Assembly (NCBI GenBank): GCA_963802375.1
Contig: CAWDIJ010000004.1
Coordinates: 124,001-188,000, forward strand
From: JACDAN01 sp963802375
Lineage (GTDB): Bacteria; Actinomycetota; Thermoleophilia; Gaiellales; Gaiellaceae
DNA: 64,000 nt
Direction: 5' to 3'
Part shown: in pieces, positions 42,135 through 51,101 of the stretch
Layout: each line of letters starts with the position of its first letter
Numbering within the stretch: the first letter of the stretch is position 1
The notes under the pieces: generated by a model
The model's input: the letters and a program-made list of their open reading frames with translations, nothing else
Told to the model about the DNA's origin: nothing
The model's database searches: none
Position numbers and translations under genes: made by a program

Positions 42135-44708
42135 CTACTCGTACTGCAGCGCTTCCAGGACGTTCAGCCGCGCCGCGCGCCGCGCCGGGAGGATCGCGGC
42201 GACCATGCCGACGATCACAGCGAGGATCGCGAAGACGATCAGCGACGTCAGCGGGACCTCGTAGCGCACGTCGTACTGCTCGAGCGCCTTGATCACGAGC
42301 GCGGCGAGGAACATCCCCAGCGGCAGCCCGATCGCCGCGCCGATCAGCGCCGTGATCACGCTCTCCGAGCCGATCATCGTCCGAGCCTGCCAGCGCGTCA
42401 TGCCCACGGCGCGCAGCATCCCGAGCTCGCGCGTCCGCTCGAAGACCGCCAGCGCAAGCGTGTTGATCATGCCGAAGATGCTGATGATCACCGACAACGC
42501 AAGCAGCACGTAGAGCATCGTCAGGAACTGGTTGAACTCCTCGTCCTGAGTCGTGATCCACGCCTCGCGCGTTTGAACCTTCGCGTCGGGGAAGGTCGAG
42601 AGCGCCTCATCGATCGGCGCCTGGGCGGCCGGGGTCGGACCGTCTTCGGCGTTGATGAACGTGAACTGGTTGCGCGGTCGGTCGTGCAGCTCGTCGAAGG
42701 TCTGCTGGGAGACGGAGACCGAGCCGAGGAGCTGTAAGAAGGGCGGTGGGTCATAGGTCGCCACGACCTCGAGCGTCGCGTCGCGGCCCGACCCTGACAA
42801 GAAGTCGAACCGGCTCCCCGGCTGGAGGTTGTGGTCCTCGGCGAAGTCGGCGTCGATGATCGCTCCGAAGCGGCCCAGCTGGCCGAGCGACTCGTCAGAA
42901 CCGTCGGCCCAGTCGAAGTTGTAGACCTCGGTGATCTTGTCAGGCTCGACGCCGGTGACGTACTTGTCGATGCCGGCGACCTTGCCGACCTCGGCGCGGA
43001 CGCTCGTCGCCAGCGCCACGCCGGGAGCCCCGGCGGCGGCCTCCCCCGCCCCGGCGACAAACGGTGTAAAGCCGTCCTGCGAGGTGACGACGAAGTCGGC
43101 GGCGATCTGCTCCTCGATCGCGCCGCGGTTCGAGGCCTTCATGCTGTTCGAGAGCACAGCGACGAAGGTGACCAGCGCGAGGCCGATCATCAGCGCGGCC
43201 GCGGTCGCGGCGGTGCGACCGGGGTTCCGCAACGTGTTGCGCCGCGCCAGGAAGCCGGAGACGCCGGCCAGCCTCTCACCCGGCACTCCGACCACGGCCG
43301 CGATCGGCCGGACGAGCTTCGACGAGATCATCGCCACGCCGACGAAGAGCAGCAAGACGCCGAAGGCGATCGAGAGCAGGCGTGACCCGATGCTCAGCTC
43401 GTCCGTGAACGCACCACGGGCGAGCAGGAGGAGTGCGACCGCCAGCACCACCAACGCGATGTAGGGCGTGAACCGCGCGAAGCGGCCGCGCGGCAGCTCG
43501 GCCCCCTCGCGCACGGCGAGGATCGGCGAGACGCGCGTGGCGCGAAGGGACGGTACGAACGCGGCCAGCACGGTGACGACGATCCCGATCACAAACGCGA
43601 AGATCACCGTGCGCGGCGCGATCACCATGTCCGCGGTCGGCAGGTCGAGATCGAGCGCCTCGAAGAGCGCGTCGAGCCCATACGCGAGACCCACTCCGAG
43701 GAAGAACCCGACGATCGACGCGATCAGGCCGATCACCAGCGCCTCGAGCAGCACGGCACGGCGGATCTGCTTCCGCGACGCGCCGATCGTCCGGAGCGTC
43801 GCCAGCTCACGCGTCCGCTGCGCGACCGTGATCGACATCGTGTTGAAGATCACGAAGGCACCCACGAAGAGGGCGACCGCTCCGAACGAGAGCAGGAAAT
43901 AGCGGATGAAGCTCGTGAACTCGCCGATCTCGCTCGACGCCTCCTCGGCTTCCTCGACTCCGGTGCGCACCTGCGCGGTCGGCGGGAGGATCGGCTGGAT
44001 GTCCTCGACGAGCTGCTCGGGGGTGACCCCGTCCGCGGCGGCCACTGAGATCGCGTCGAACGAGTTCTCGCGGTCGAGGAGCTCCTGCGCGGTCGGGATC
44101 GTGAAGACGGCGAAGGTCGCGGTGCCGAGCGAGCTCACGCTTCCGTACTGCGCGACGCCCGAGACGCGGAAGCTCTGGACGGGCTTGAGCGTCGCGATCT
44201 TCACCGTGTCGCCGACGCCGTAACCCTGCTCGTCAGCGGTTCCCGCGTCGATCACGACGTCGTCGGACGCAGTCGGCCACGTCCCGTCGACCAGCCTGAG
44301 CGGATTGAACTGCGACTGCTCGGGGTCGATGCCGAAACCGAACGAGGGCGCGCCCTGCGTGTTGATCGCCTTGCCGTCGGGCTTGAGGATCTTCGTCGCG
44401 GTCTCGTCGACGACGCTGCCGGTGGCCGCGTCGACGCTGTCGAGCTCGCGGACGTCCTCGAGCAGGTTCGCCGGCACCGAGGGGGCCTCGGCGGTGCTGC
44501 CCTCGAAGGAGATGTCCGGCGCCTTCCCGCTGATCGCCGCGTCGGTGTTCGCGTACGACTCACTGAAGATCGCGTCGAAGGCCTTGTCGATCGTGTCGGT
44601 CAGGACGAAGGTGCCGCTGACCATGGCGACGCCGAGCACGACGGCGAGCGCCGTCAGCGAGGCGCGGAACTTGCGGCCCGCGAGCCCTCTGAGCGCGACC
44701 CGGATCAC
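42135..44708 (-). CDS. FtsX/MacB-type ABC transporter permease
   Basis: The 857-residue protein has an N-terminal helix (ALAVVLGVAMVSGTFVLTDTI), a large outside domain, a first FtsX domain at about 260-400, a second outside domain at about 480-720 and a second FtsX domain at about 735-855 (LALSVIISIFGMINTLALAVFERTRELGMLRAVGM). This duplicated layout occurs in Gram-positive lipoprotein or peptide exporters. Both FtsX domains have the conserved R-T-R-E-L-A/G-x-LR-x-x-G stretch. The start forms an ATGA overlap with its ATPase gene. Confidence 0.9.
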   Translation of the reverse strand: MIRVALRGLAGRKFRASLTALAVVLGVAMVSGTFVLTDTIDKAFDAIFSESYANTDAAISGKAPDISFEGSTAEAPSVPANLLEDVRELDSVDAATGSVVDETATKILKPDGKAINTQGAPSFGFGIDPEQSQFNPLRLVDGTWPTASDDVVIDAGTADEQGYGVGDTVKIATLKPVQSFRVSGVAQYGSVSSLGTATFAVFTIPTAQELLDRENSFDAISVAAADGVTPEQLVEDIQPILPPTAQVRTGVEEAEEASSEIGEFTSFIRYFLLSFGAVALFVGAFVIFNTMSITVAQRTRELATLRTIGASRKQIRRAVLLEALVIGLIASIVGFFLGVGLAYGLDALFEALDLDLPTADMVIAPRTVIFAFVIGIVVTVLAAFVPSLRATRVSPILAVREGAELPRGRFARFTPYIALVVLAVALLLLARGAFTDELSIGSRLLSIAFGVLLLFVGVAMISSKLVRPIAAVVGVPGERLAGVSGFLARRNTLRNPGRTAATAAALMIGLALVTFVAVLSNSMKASNRGAIEEQIAADFVVTSQDGFTPFVAGAGEAAAGAPGVALATSVRAEVGKVAGIDKYVTGVEPDKITEVYNFDWADGSDESLGQLGRFGAIIDADFAEDHNLQPGSRFDFLSGSGRDATLEVVATYDPPPFLQLLGSVSVSQQTFDELHDRPRNQFTFINAEDGPTPAAQAPIDEALSTFPDAKVQTREAWITTQDEEFNQFLTMLYVLLALSVIISIFGMINTLALAVFERTRELGMLRAVGMTRWQARTMIGSESVITALIGAAIGLPLGMFLAALVIKALEQYDVRYEVPLTSLIVFAILAVIVGMVAAILPARRAARLNVLEALQYE

Positions 44709-45460
44709 GTCAGCGTGACTTCGCGGATGGTGTCGAGGATCTCGTCCTCGCCCGCTCCGCCGAGATCCTTGACGATCTCGCCGTCGGCAAGGAAGAGGAT
44801 CCGGTCGGCGGAGGCGGCAGCTCGTGCCTCGTGCGTCACCATCACCATCGTCTGGCCGTAGTTCTCGACCGACTCGTGCAGGAGGTCGAGGATCTGACCG
44901 CCGGTCTTCGAGTCGAGGTTTCCGGTCGGCTCGTCGGCGAAGACCACCGTCGGCCTCGAGACGAGCGCCCGCGCGATCGCGACCCGCTGCGTCTGACCGC
45001 CGGAGAGCTCGGAGGGCCGGTGGGTGAGCCGGTCGGAGAGACCGACCCGCTTGACGAGATCCTGGAAGAACGGCTTGTCCGGCTTCTTGCCGGCGAGGGA
45101 GAGCGGAAGAAGGATGTTCTCCTCGGCGGTCAGCATCGGAAGCAGGTTGAAGAACTGGAAGATGAACCCGATGTGCTCGCGGCGGATCTTCGTGATGTCC
45201 TTGTCGCTCAGCTGCCCGAGCCTGGTGCCGGCGATCGTGACGTAACCGGCGGTCGGTCGGTCGAGCGCCGCGAGGATGTGCATAAGCGTCGACTTTCCGG
45301 AGCCCGACGGCCCCATGACCGCGGTCAGCTTGCCCTGCTCGACGTCGAGCGAGACGCCGCGGAGCGCGTCCACCGCCGCGTCGCCCTCGCCGTAGCGGCG
45401 TTGGATCTCGTGTGCGGTGACGACCGCGCCGTTACGTGCTCCGTCTTGCGAAGCCTCCAA
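44705..45460 (-). CDS. LolD/MacB-type ABC ATP-binding protein
   Basis: The 251-residue ATPase shows Walker A GPSGSGKSTLMH, Q-loop FQFFNLLPMLTAEEN, signature LSGGQTQRVAIARALVS, Walker B VFADEPTGNLDS and VTHEARAAASADRIL, the LolD/MacB pattern. No ATG or GTG is available near the conserved start. TTG 45460 has GGAGG five bases upstream and is the best choice; TTG 45472 lacks a site. It is the first gene of an export operon with the FtsX permease. Confidence 0.88.
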   Translation of the reverse strand: MEASQDGARNGAVVTAHEIQRRYGEGDAAVDALRGVSLDVEQGKLTAVMGPSGSGKSTLMHILAALDRPTAGYVTIAGTRLGQLSDKDITKIRREHIGFIFQFFNLLPMLTAEENILLPLSLAGKKPDKPFFQDLVKRVGLSDRLTHRPSELSGGQTQRVAIARALVSRPTVVFADEPTGNLDSKTGGQILDLLHESVENYGQTMVMVTHEARAAASADRILFLADGEIVKDLGGAGEDEILDTIREVTLT

Positions 45461-45490
45461 CCCACCCTCCAAATGTGGAAGTTAGTGACT

Positions 45491-45512
45491 ACTAGCCGAC
45501 GTTCAAGCTAGT
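45491..45512 (-). promoter_or_regulatory. Inverted repeat overlapping the ABC operon -10 element
   Basis: ACTAGC (45491-45496) and GCTAGT (45507-45512) form a 6-bp inverted repeat with a ten-base spacer. One arm covers the -10 hexamer of the predicted promoter (45505-45510), as expected for a repressor operator. A MarR-type regulator is encoded at 46587-47006 and is a candidate binder. Confidence 0.4.
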
Positions 45513-45533
45513 GATTTCGGCCTGGCCCGTCAA
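45505..45533 (-). promoter_or_regulatory. Sigma-70-type promoter of the ABC export operon
   Basis: On the minus strand TTGACG (-35, 45528-45533) and TAGCTT (-10, 45505-45510) are separated by exactly 17 bases, 45 bases upstream of the ATPase start. This is one of the two clearest consensus-like promoters in the window. Confidence 0.6.
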
Positions 45534-45610
45534 GCGTACCGGGCTACGCGACCAGCTGATCCCCGGGCCGCCCCGAGAGCGTTAGTAACAGACTGTTTAC
45601 TTGGGCTCGG

Positions 45611-46552
45611 CTAGGCCCGCTCCGCCGCCTCCTCGTCTACGTCGACGTGCCACGGGAACTTCCGCAGGATCGCGAGCGTCGCGATCGTGCCGAGCGTCAG
45701 GTTCACGACGATCACGACGATCTTCACGCCGACGCTGAAGCTCAGCACGTCAGAAGCCGGAGCCTCACCGGAGAACATGTAGACGAGCAGCGCTTGCTCG
45801 GTTCCGATGCCTGCCGGCGTGAGCGGAAGCAGCGTCGACAGCGTCTGCGCGACCTGGACGACGAAGACGCTGTACAGGTCCGACGGCATCCCGAACGCCC
45901 GCAGGAAGAAGTAGATCGCCGTCAGGCGAAAGGCCCAGTCGCCCGCCTGCCACGCCGCCACCTCCCGGAGATAGCGCCGCGGCTCCCGAAGGATCGCGAG
46001 ACCCTGCCGCACCCGCCCCCAGAAGTCCGTGACCTTGCCGACGCCGGTGATCGCGAGGATCGTCGCGACAACGAGGATCACAAAGAGGATTCCGGCGGCG
46101 CCCCGAGGGTTGTGGAAGACCCAGAGCCAGTCGATGCCCGGCAGGTCCGGGAGCACGCTCGCCCCCGGGAGGATCCCCGCCGACAGCGCCCAGGTGAGCA
46201 GGAGGATCCCGACCGCCGAGTCGAAGATCGTCTCGGCGAGCAGGCTCGAGGCGAGCGTCGGGTACGACGACCCCTCGATCCGGTGCCGCGCGATGTAGAG
46301 CCGGAGCAGGTCGCCGCCGCGCCCCGGAAGCAGTGCGTTCGCGCCGATCCCCGCCGCGTACGCGCTGAGGATGTCCCGCCACCGAACCGTCGCTTCCGGA
46401 TACGCGGCGGCGACGATGTTCCGCCACGCACGGGACCGCGACCCGATCCGGCCGAGGTGGCAGACGATCGCGAGCGCGAGCCACAGCGGCTCGATCGACG
46501 TGAGCTGCTCGAAGAACGACTCGATGGCGTCGATGAACCCGGCCACCGGCAC
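45611..46552 (-). CDS. Lysylphosphatidylglycerol synthase TM region/UPF0104 family membrane protein
   Basis: The 313-residue polytopic protein begins IEPLWLALAIVCHLGRIGSRSRAWRNIVAA, has the GIGANALLPGRGGDLLRLYIARHR region diagnostic of the family, and ends LLPLTPAGIGTEQALLVYMFSGE and VGVKIVVIVVNLTLGTIATLAILRKFP. Relatives are the flippase domain of MprF and archaeal AglD; some members move lipids. No tRNA-dependent catalytic domain is attached. The start is close to the divergent MarR gene. Confidence 0.85.
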   Translation of the reverse strand: MPVAGFIDAIESFFEQLTSIEPLWLALAIVCHLGRIGSRSRAWRNIVAAAYPEATVRWRDILSAYAAGIGANALLPGRGGDLLRLYIARHRIEGSSYPTLASSLLAETIFDSAVGILLLTWALSAGILPGASVLPDLPGIDWLWVFHNPRGAAGILFVILVVATILAITGVGKVTDFWGRVRQGLAILREPRRYLREVAAWQAGDWAFRLTAIYFFLRAFGMPSDLYSVFVVQVAQTLSTLLPLTPAGIGTEQALLVYMFSGEAPASDVLSFSVGVKIVVIVVNLTLGTIATLAILRKFPWHVDVDEEAAERA

Positions 46553-46586
46553 ATACTCGCCGCAACCGCTTTACGATCGGCGGCCC

Positions 46587-47006
46587 GTGCCGACCGAGCA
46601 GGCAAGCGCATCGTCTCCGACCGCCGAAGAGGCGGCGCGCGTCGCCGAGTTCCGCGTCGCACTGCGACGGTTTCAGCGCCAGACCGAGGTCGTCGCGCGC
46701 GAGTGCGGGATCACGCCGGGCTGGTACCAGCTCCTCCTCCAGATCAAGGGCGCGCCCGACCTGACCGAGCAGACGACGGTCACCGCGCTTGCCGACCGCC
46801 TGCAGCTCGCCCAGAGCAGCGTCACGGAGCTCGTGTCGCGAGCCCAGCAGGCGGGCCTCCTCGACCGGACGCCATCCTCCGCCGACGCAAGGGTCGTCCA
46901 CCTGCGGCTCAGCGCGCAGGGGGAGAAGATCTTCGCGCGCGCGTTCCGCAGTCTCGCCTCCGAGCGGGAGGCGCTCCGCGAGGCGATCGCCGACCTCGAG
47001 GACTGA
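46587..47006 (+). CDS. MarR family transcriptional regulator
   Basis: The 139-residue protein has the winged helix of MarR: GITPGWYQLLLQIKGAPD, TALADRLQLAQSSVTELVSRAQQAGLLDRTPSSADARVVHLRLSAQGEKIF. MarR proteins repress efflux and stress genes and release DNA on ligand binding. It is divergent from the flippase-like gene and near an ABC operon whose promoter has an inverted repeat. The start is GTG 46587. Confidence 0.88.
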   Translation: MPTEQASASSPTAEEAARVAEFRVALRRFQRQTEVVARECGITPGWYQLLLQIKGAPDLTEQTTVTALADRLQLAQSSVTELVSRAQQAGLLDRTPSSADARVVHLRLSAQGEKIFARAFRSLASEREALREAIADLED

Positions 47007-47116
47007 CTCGGCACGAACCCGGTTTGACCCGGGGACCCATCCGTCCTATAGATGCCGCGATATCGATGGGCGTCGGTGGCCAGGGAGGGTGCCGTGCCCC
47101 AGGAGGTGTTGTCGCT

Positions 47117-49801
47117 TTGTCTTCCCGACGCCTGATCAGCTTGCTCTGGCTTTCGGCAGCCCTGCTCGCCGTGCCGTTCGTCGGCGCGGGCACCGCCGGA
47201 GCCGCAATCGCGCCGCCGTGGTGCGGCACGCCCGAGACAGATGCAGCCGGCAATCTTCCGGACGGGAGCCAGCCGTTTCCGGCACAACCGAACGGAAGCT
47301 TCCCGCACATCCCCTACTACGCGATCGGGTGCACGCTCGACAACATCGCGGCAGCCAGCGGCGGCCGCATGACCGTCGAGCGTTTCGGGAAGTCCGCCCT
47401 CGGCCGCGACAAGTTCCACGTCGTCATCAACGAGCTCGAGACGAAGTCGCAGCGCCGCGGCTACGCCAACTGGCAGAAAGTCCGCCGCGACGCGCTCGAG
47501 GATCCTGAGCGCGCGCTGGAGATCCTCGACCGGGTCGGGGACGACGTGAAGGTGCCGCTCTTCATCCAGGGCGGTATCCACGGAAACGAATACGAGGGCG
47601 TCGACGCCGCGATGCAGGTGATCGAGCGGCTGGCCCTCACGCCGTACGGGACGGATCCCGAGGTCGACCAGATCCTCGACCAGGCGATCCTCGTCTTCAA
47701 CCCGATCCAGAACCCGGACGGGCGCATCGCGGGCACACGGGCGAACGGGAACGGCTTCGATCTCAACCGCGATTTCCTCACGCAGTCGCAGCCGGAGACG
47801 CTGAGCACTGTCGAGCTGATCCAGAAGTGGCTGTCCCCGGAGCTGCTCGACCTCCACGGCTATGTGACGCCCACACTGATCGAGGCGACGACGAAGCCGC
47901 ACAACCCCGGAATCGAGTACGACCTGTGGCTCAAGTGGAACCAGAGCCGAATCGACGCCAACGAGGCGGCGATGAACGCGGAGGGTTACGCCGTCACGCG
48001 CCCGATCAACGACTGGTGCGCCGACGGGAGCATCGCGTCGGGCACGCCGCTCGTCTGCGCGGACGGAACGACGAACTACGGCCCTCGGTGGGCCGAGAGC
48101 TGGGACGACTGGGGGCCCTTCTACACCCCGATGTACTCGCAGCTCGTGGGCCTGAACGGCTCGACCGTCGAGATGTGCAACCAGGTCCCGACCACAGGGA
48201 CTCCGCCGCAGCCCATCCCGGTGGGCCCGCCCACCGCCTGCGGGCCCGGGACGACCACGTACGAGAAGGTCGGCCGGTTGGGGGCACGGAGGCACCAGTA
48301 CATCACCGTCTGGTCGACGCTCCTCTTCGACACGGACAACCGGGTCGAGCTGATGGAGGACCAGCTCGAGATCTACCAGCGCGGCGTGGACGACGCAGCC
48401 CGGCCCCCACTCTCGAGCTTCCCGCAGCACCCGACCGACGTGCAGCGGCAGTTCCGGAACCCCGAGAACTACTGGATGAATGAGTACGGCAAGGCGTACG
48501 TGATCCCGATCGGAGAAGGCCAGCGGAGCGACCTGGAAGCACGCCGACTCGCAAGCTGGCTCCTCGAGAACGGCATCCGCGTCGATCGCATCCAGAAGAC
48601 CTACAAGTCGGGCTCGAGTGAGTTCGGGAAGGGCTCGTACGTCGTCTTCCTGGATCAGCCGCTTCGCGGCCTGGCCGACACCGCGCTCGGTCCGGGCGTC
48701 GACATCTCAGACCGGATCGGCGTTCTCTACGCACCTCCCGGCGCGTGGAGTCACGGTGAGCTCTGGGGTGCGGACGTCGTCGCGATCCCCGATGGCGAGA
48801 AGTTCAAGCCGAAGACCGTACGGACGCGGCGGATCCGGATTCCGGATGGAGAGGTCGACGGATCGCGGAATGCGTCGAGGTTCGCCCTCGAGCTCGACTC
48901 GGCGACCGCGGTTCGCACCCTGAATGCGGCGCTCGCCGCCGGCTTGACCGCCGAGCTGGCGACCGCTCCATTCACGAACGTCTTCGGCGACCAGCTCCCG
49001 GCCGGGACGGTGCTCTTCCCGGCGAGCGCGCGGGGTGAGCTGGAGGACATCGCCGAGGAGACGGGCGTCGACTTCACCGGCGTCCGAGGCACGTTGCCTG
49101 CGCGCGAGCCGATCGACCGGTCACCTCGCATCGCCGTCCTGGCGGGCGGCCCGACGCAGGAGCTCTGGGTGCTCAAGAACCTCGGGTTCACGGCGGACGC
49201 GGTCTCGACGGCCACCATCAACACGGCCGCGACGGATCCGCTCTTGAACTACGACGTCATCTTCAACCAGGGGACGTACCCGGCCGACACGCCGGCGAAC
49301 ACGACGGTTCGCACCCGGTTGGCGAACTTCTTCGCAGGTGGCGGCGGGTACATCGGCACCCCAGCGTCGGGGAACCCGACCGCCGGTGCGACGTTCCTGA
49401 CGAACGGCGGACAGGTCACGGGGCTCACGCTCGCCTTCAAGCAGGTCCGCGGCTGGAGCGGAATCATCGACTGGCAGAACAACGCCAGCGGGACCGGCCA
49501 GATCACCGGCTCGTACCCGGCGCGGGACAGGGCGATCGTCGACCCGCCGGCGTGGTTCACATCGGTGCCGGCCGGCTGGTCCGTCGACGGGCAGCTCGCC
49601 CTCGGCGACTTCTTCCTGTCCGGCCTCTGGAAGGTCAACGAGGCTCCGACGCCGCCGGCGGGCGCACCGCTGGTCGCGCACGGGACGAACACCGCAGGAA
49701 CCGCGCGGATCGTCTCGTTCTCGATGAATCCGGCCTACCGCGCGGATCCGGAGCGCGAGTGGCCGATGCTGGCCTCGGCCGCCCTCTGGGCCGACCAGTA
49801 G
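47117..49801 (+). CDS. Very large secreted M14 zinc carboxypeptidase
   Basis: The 894-residue protein has a signal peptide (LISLLWLSAALLAVPFVGAGTAGAA). The M14 domain starts near residue 50; zinc ligands are His and Glu in GGIHGNEYEG (about 155) and His in LLDLHGYVTPT (about 245), with NPDGRIAGTRANGNGFDLNRDF supplying substrate-binding Asn-Arg. The C-terminal 450 residues add a beta-rich domain and a region like type 1 glutamine amidotransferase folds (RIAVLAGGPTQELWVLKNLGFTAD, IFNQGTYPADTPANTTV). TTG 47117 is 10 bases after AGGAGG; ATG 47066 is an alternative. It would trim peptides outside the cell. A strong terminator follows. Confidence 0.85.
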   Translation: MSSRRLISLLWLSAALLAVPFVGAGTAGAAIAPPWCGTPETDAAGNLPDGSQPFPAQPNGSFPHIPYYAIGCTLDNIAAASGGRMTVERFGKSALGRDKFHVVINELETKSQRRGYANWQKVRRDALEDPERALEILDRVGDDVKVPLFIQGGIHGNEYEGVDAAMQVIERLALTPYGTDPEVDQILDQAILVFNPIQNPDGRIAGTRANGNGFDLNRDFLTQSQPETLSTVELIQKWLSPELLDLHGYVTPTLIEATTKPHNPGIEYDLWLKWNQSRIDANEAAMNAEGYAVTRPINDWCADGSIASGTPLVCADGTTNYGPRWAESWDDWGPFYTPMYSQLVGLNGSTVEMCNQVPTTGTPPQPIPVGPPTACGPGTTTYEKVGRLGARRHQYITVWSTLLFDTDNRVELMEDQLEIYQRGVDDAARPPLSSFPQHPTDVQRQFRNPENYWMNEYGKAYVIPIGEGQRSDLEARRLASWLLENGIRVDRIQKTYKSGSSEFGKGSYVVFLDQPLRGLADTALGPGVDISDRIGVLYAPPGAWSHGELWGADVVAIPDGEKFKPKTVRTRRIRIPDGEVDGSRNASRFALELDSATAVRTLNAALAAGLTAELATAPFTNVFGDQLPAGTVLFPASARGELEDIAEETGVDFTGVRGTLPAREPIDRSPRIAVLAGGPTQELWVLKNLGFTADAVSTATINTAATDPLLNYDVIFNQGTYPADTPANTTVRTRLANFFAGGGGYIGTPASGNPTAGATFLTNGGQVTGLTLAFKQVRGWSGIIDWQNNASGTGQITGSYPARDRAIVDPPAWFTSVPAGWSVDGQLALGDFFLSGLWKVNEAPTPPAGAPLVAHGTNTAGTARIVSFSMNPAYRADPEREWPMLASAALWADQ

Positions 49802-49811
49802 CGAAGCGCTC

Positions 49812-49839
49812 GGGAGGGGCGGCACCGGCCGCCCCTCCC
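49812..49839 (+). terminator. Rho-independent-like terminator of the carboxypeptidase gene
   Basis: GGGAGGGGCGG (49812-49822) pairs with CCGCCCCTCCC (49829-49839) around a six-base loop, starting 10 bases after the stop, and is followed by a T-containing stretch (CTTGTGTTTTC). This is the best intrinsic terminator in the window. Confidence 0.75.
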
Positions 49840-49930
49840 ACTCCTTGTGTTTTCGGTTTCCTGATTGAAATTTCAGGGGTACTGCAGTAGCGTCCGAGGT
49901 GCACGGGCGAAGAGCAACAAGGGGAGAGCA

Positions 49931-51095
49931 ATGGTCAGGATACCCCAGGTTGCTGCGGCGTAGAGACCGGCGCGCTTTTCGCCGGTTTGTTTTTCTGTGC
50001 GCTCTCGCCGGGATGCTGCTGCTCGCGCCGGGCGCATCTGGCCAGAGCCTGCCGTTGCCTCAGATCAGCCTGGTGATCATCGGAACCCTCGGTGCTAACG
50101 GCTGGTACATCAGCAACGTCACGGTCAATTGGCAGATCACCGTGCCGGACGGAGGACCTGATCACGAGGACTGCAAGAGCGCCGAGACGCTCACTGGCGA
50201 TACGCCGGGCACCGACATCACTTGCCAGCGCGAACTACGCGCCGGCAGCACGATCACAGCCAGACCAAGCACGGTCAAGCTCGACAAGACCGCTCCAGGC
50301 CGTCAGCGCACGGTGCTCGAGCGCCAGGCTGACGCGAACGGCTGGTACAACCGCCCGCTGACGGTTGCGTTCACGGGAACGGACGCGACGTCACAGATCG
50401 CGACACTGCACGTCGGCGCGGTACGCGGGCCCGGACAGCGCGGCGGCGCTCGATCGCCGGCTCCTGCACCGACAACGCCGGCAACCTAACCCCTGCCTCA
50501 TTCCCGTTCAAGTACGACGCGACCCCGCCAAGCCTGTTCGCGGTAACAGCGACGCACGGGAACCGGAGCGCGCAGATCTCGTGGCGGAAGTCGAGCGACA
50601 CGCAGCTGGTCGAGGTCTTCCGGACACCCGGCCGGAACGGGCAGGGCGAGTCGGGGATCTACCGCGGGACCGGCAACGGCGTCAAGCGACACCGGCCTCG
50701 TCGTCGGTCGCACGTACGAGTACCGGGTGATCGGCGTCGACGAGGCGGCGAACCGCGCCGAGCAGAAGCTCAGCCTCGTCGCGACCGGCGCACTGCTGAG
50801 CCCGACTCCGGGACTGAGGATCAGCATGAAGTCCCCTCCCGGCCTCGTCTGGGCTCCCGTCAAGGGTGCGTCCTACTACAACGTCCAACTGATCCGCGCG
50901 GGGCGCAAGGTGCTGAGCGCCTGGCCCACGCGCCCGAGCTTCCGACTGCGGCGAACGTGGCTGTACAAGGGACGGCGCTATCGCCTGACGCCCGGCGTCT
51001 ACCGCTGGTACGTCTGGCCCGGATACGGGCGGATCTCCGCCGCCCGGTACGCGAAGCGCGCGCTCGGAAGCAGCTCGTTCGTCGTGACGAAGTAG
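49931..51095 (+). pseudogene. Secreted surface protein, short paralogue, frameshifted
   Basis: ATG 49931 is preceded by AAGGGGAGAG but needs a one-base shift to enter the frame encoding RRFVFLCALAGMLLLAPGASG, a signal peptide. The body holds one N-terminal unit (GTLGANGWYISNVTVNWQIT) and one repeat (ADANGWYNRPLTVAFTGTDATS), then shifts frame near 50400 and again near 50690. The last 120 residues (MIGVDEAANRAEQKLSLVATG to SSSFVVTK) end in a domain containing YYNVQLIRAGRKVLSAW and YRLTPGVYRWYVWPGYG shared with the next gene. It is an Ig-like extracellular protein whose role is unknown. Confidence 0.6.
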
Positions 51096-51101
51096 GACGC
51101 G

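Noticed and set aside
45581..45602. Imperfect inverted repeat GTAACAG-A-CTGTTTAC as a second operator
   Set aside because: The arms are offset by one base and it is not placed over a recognised promoter element.
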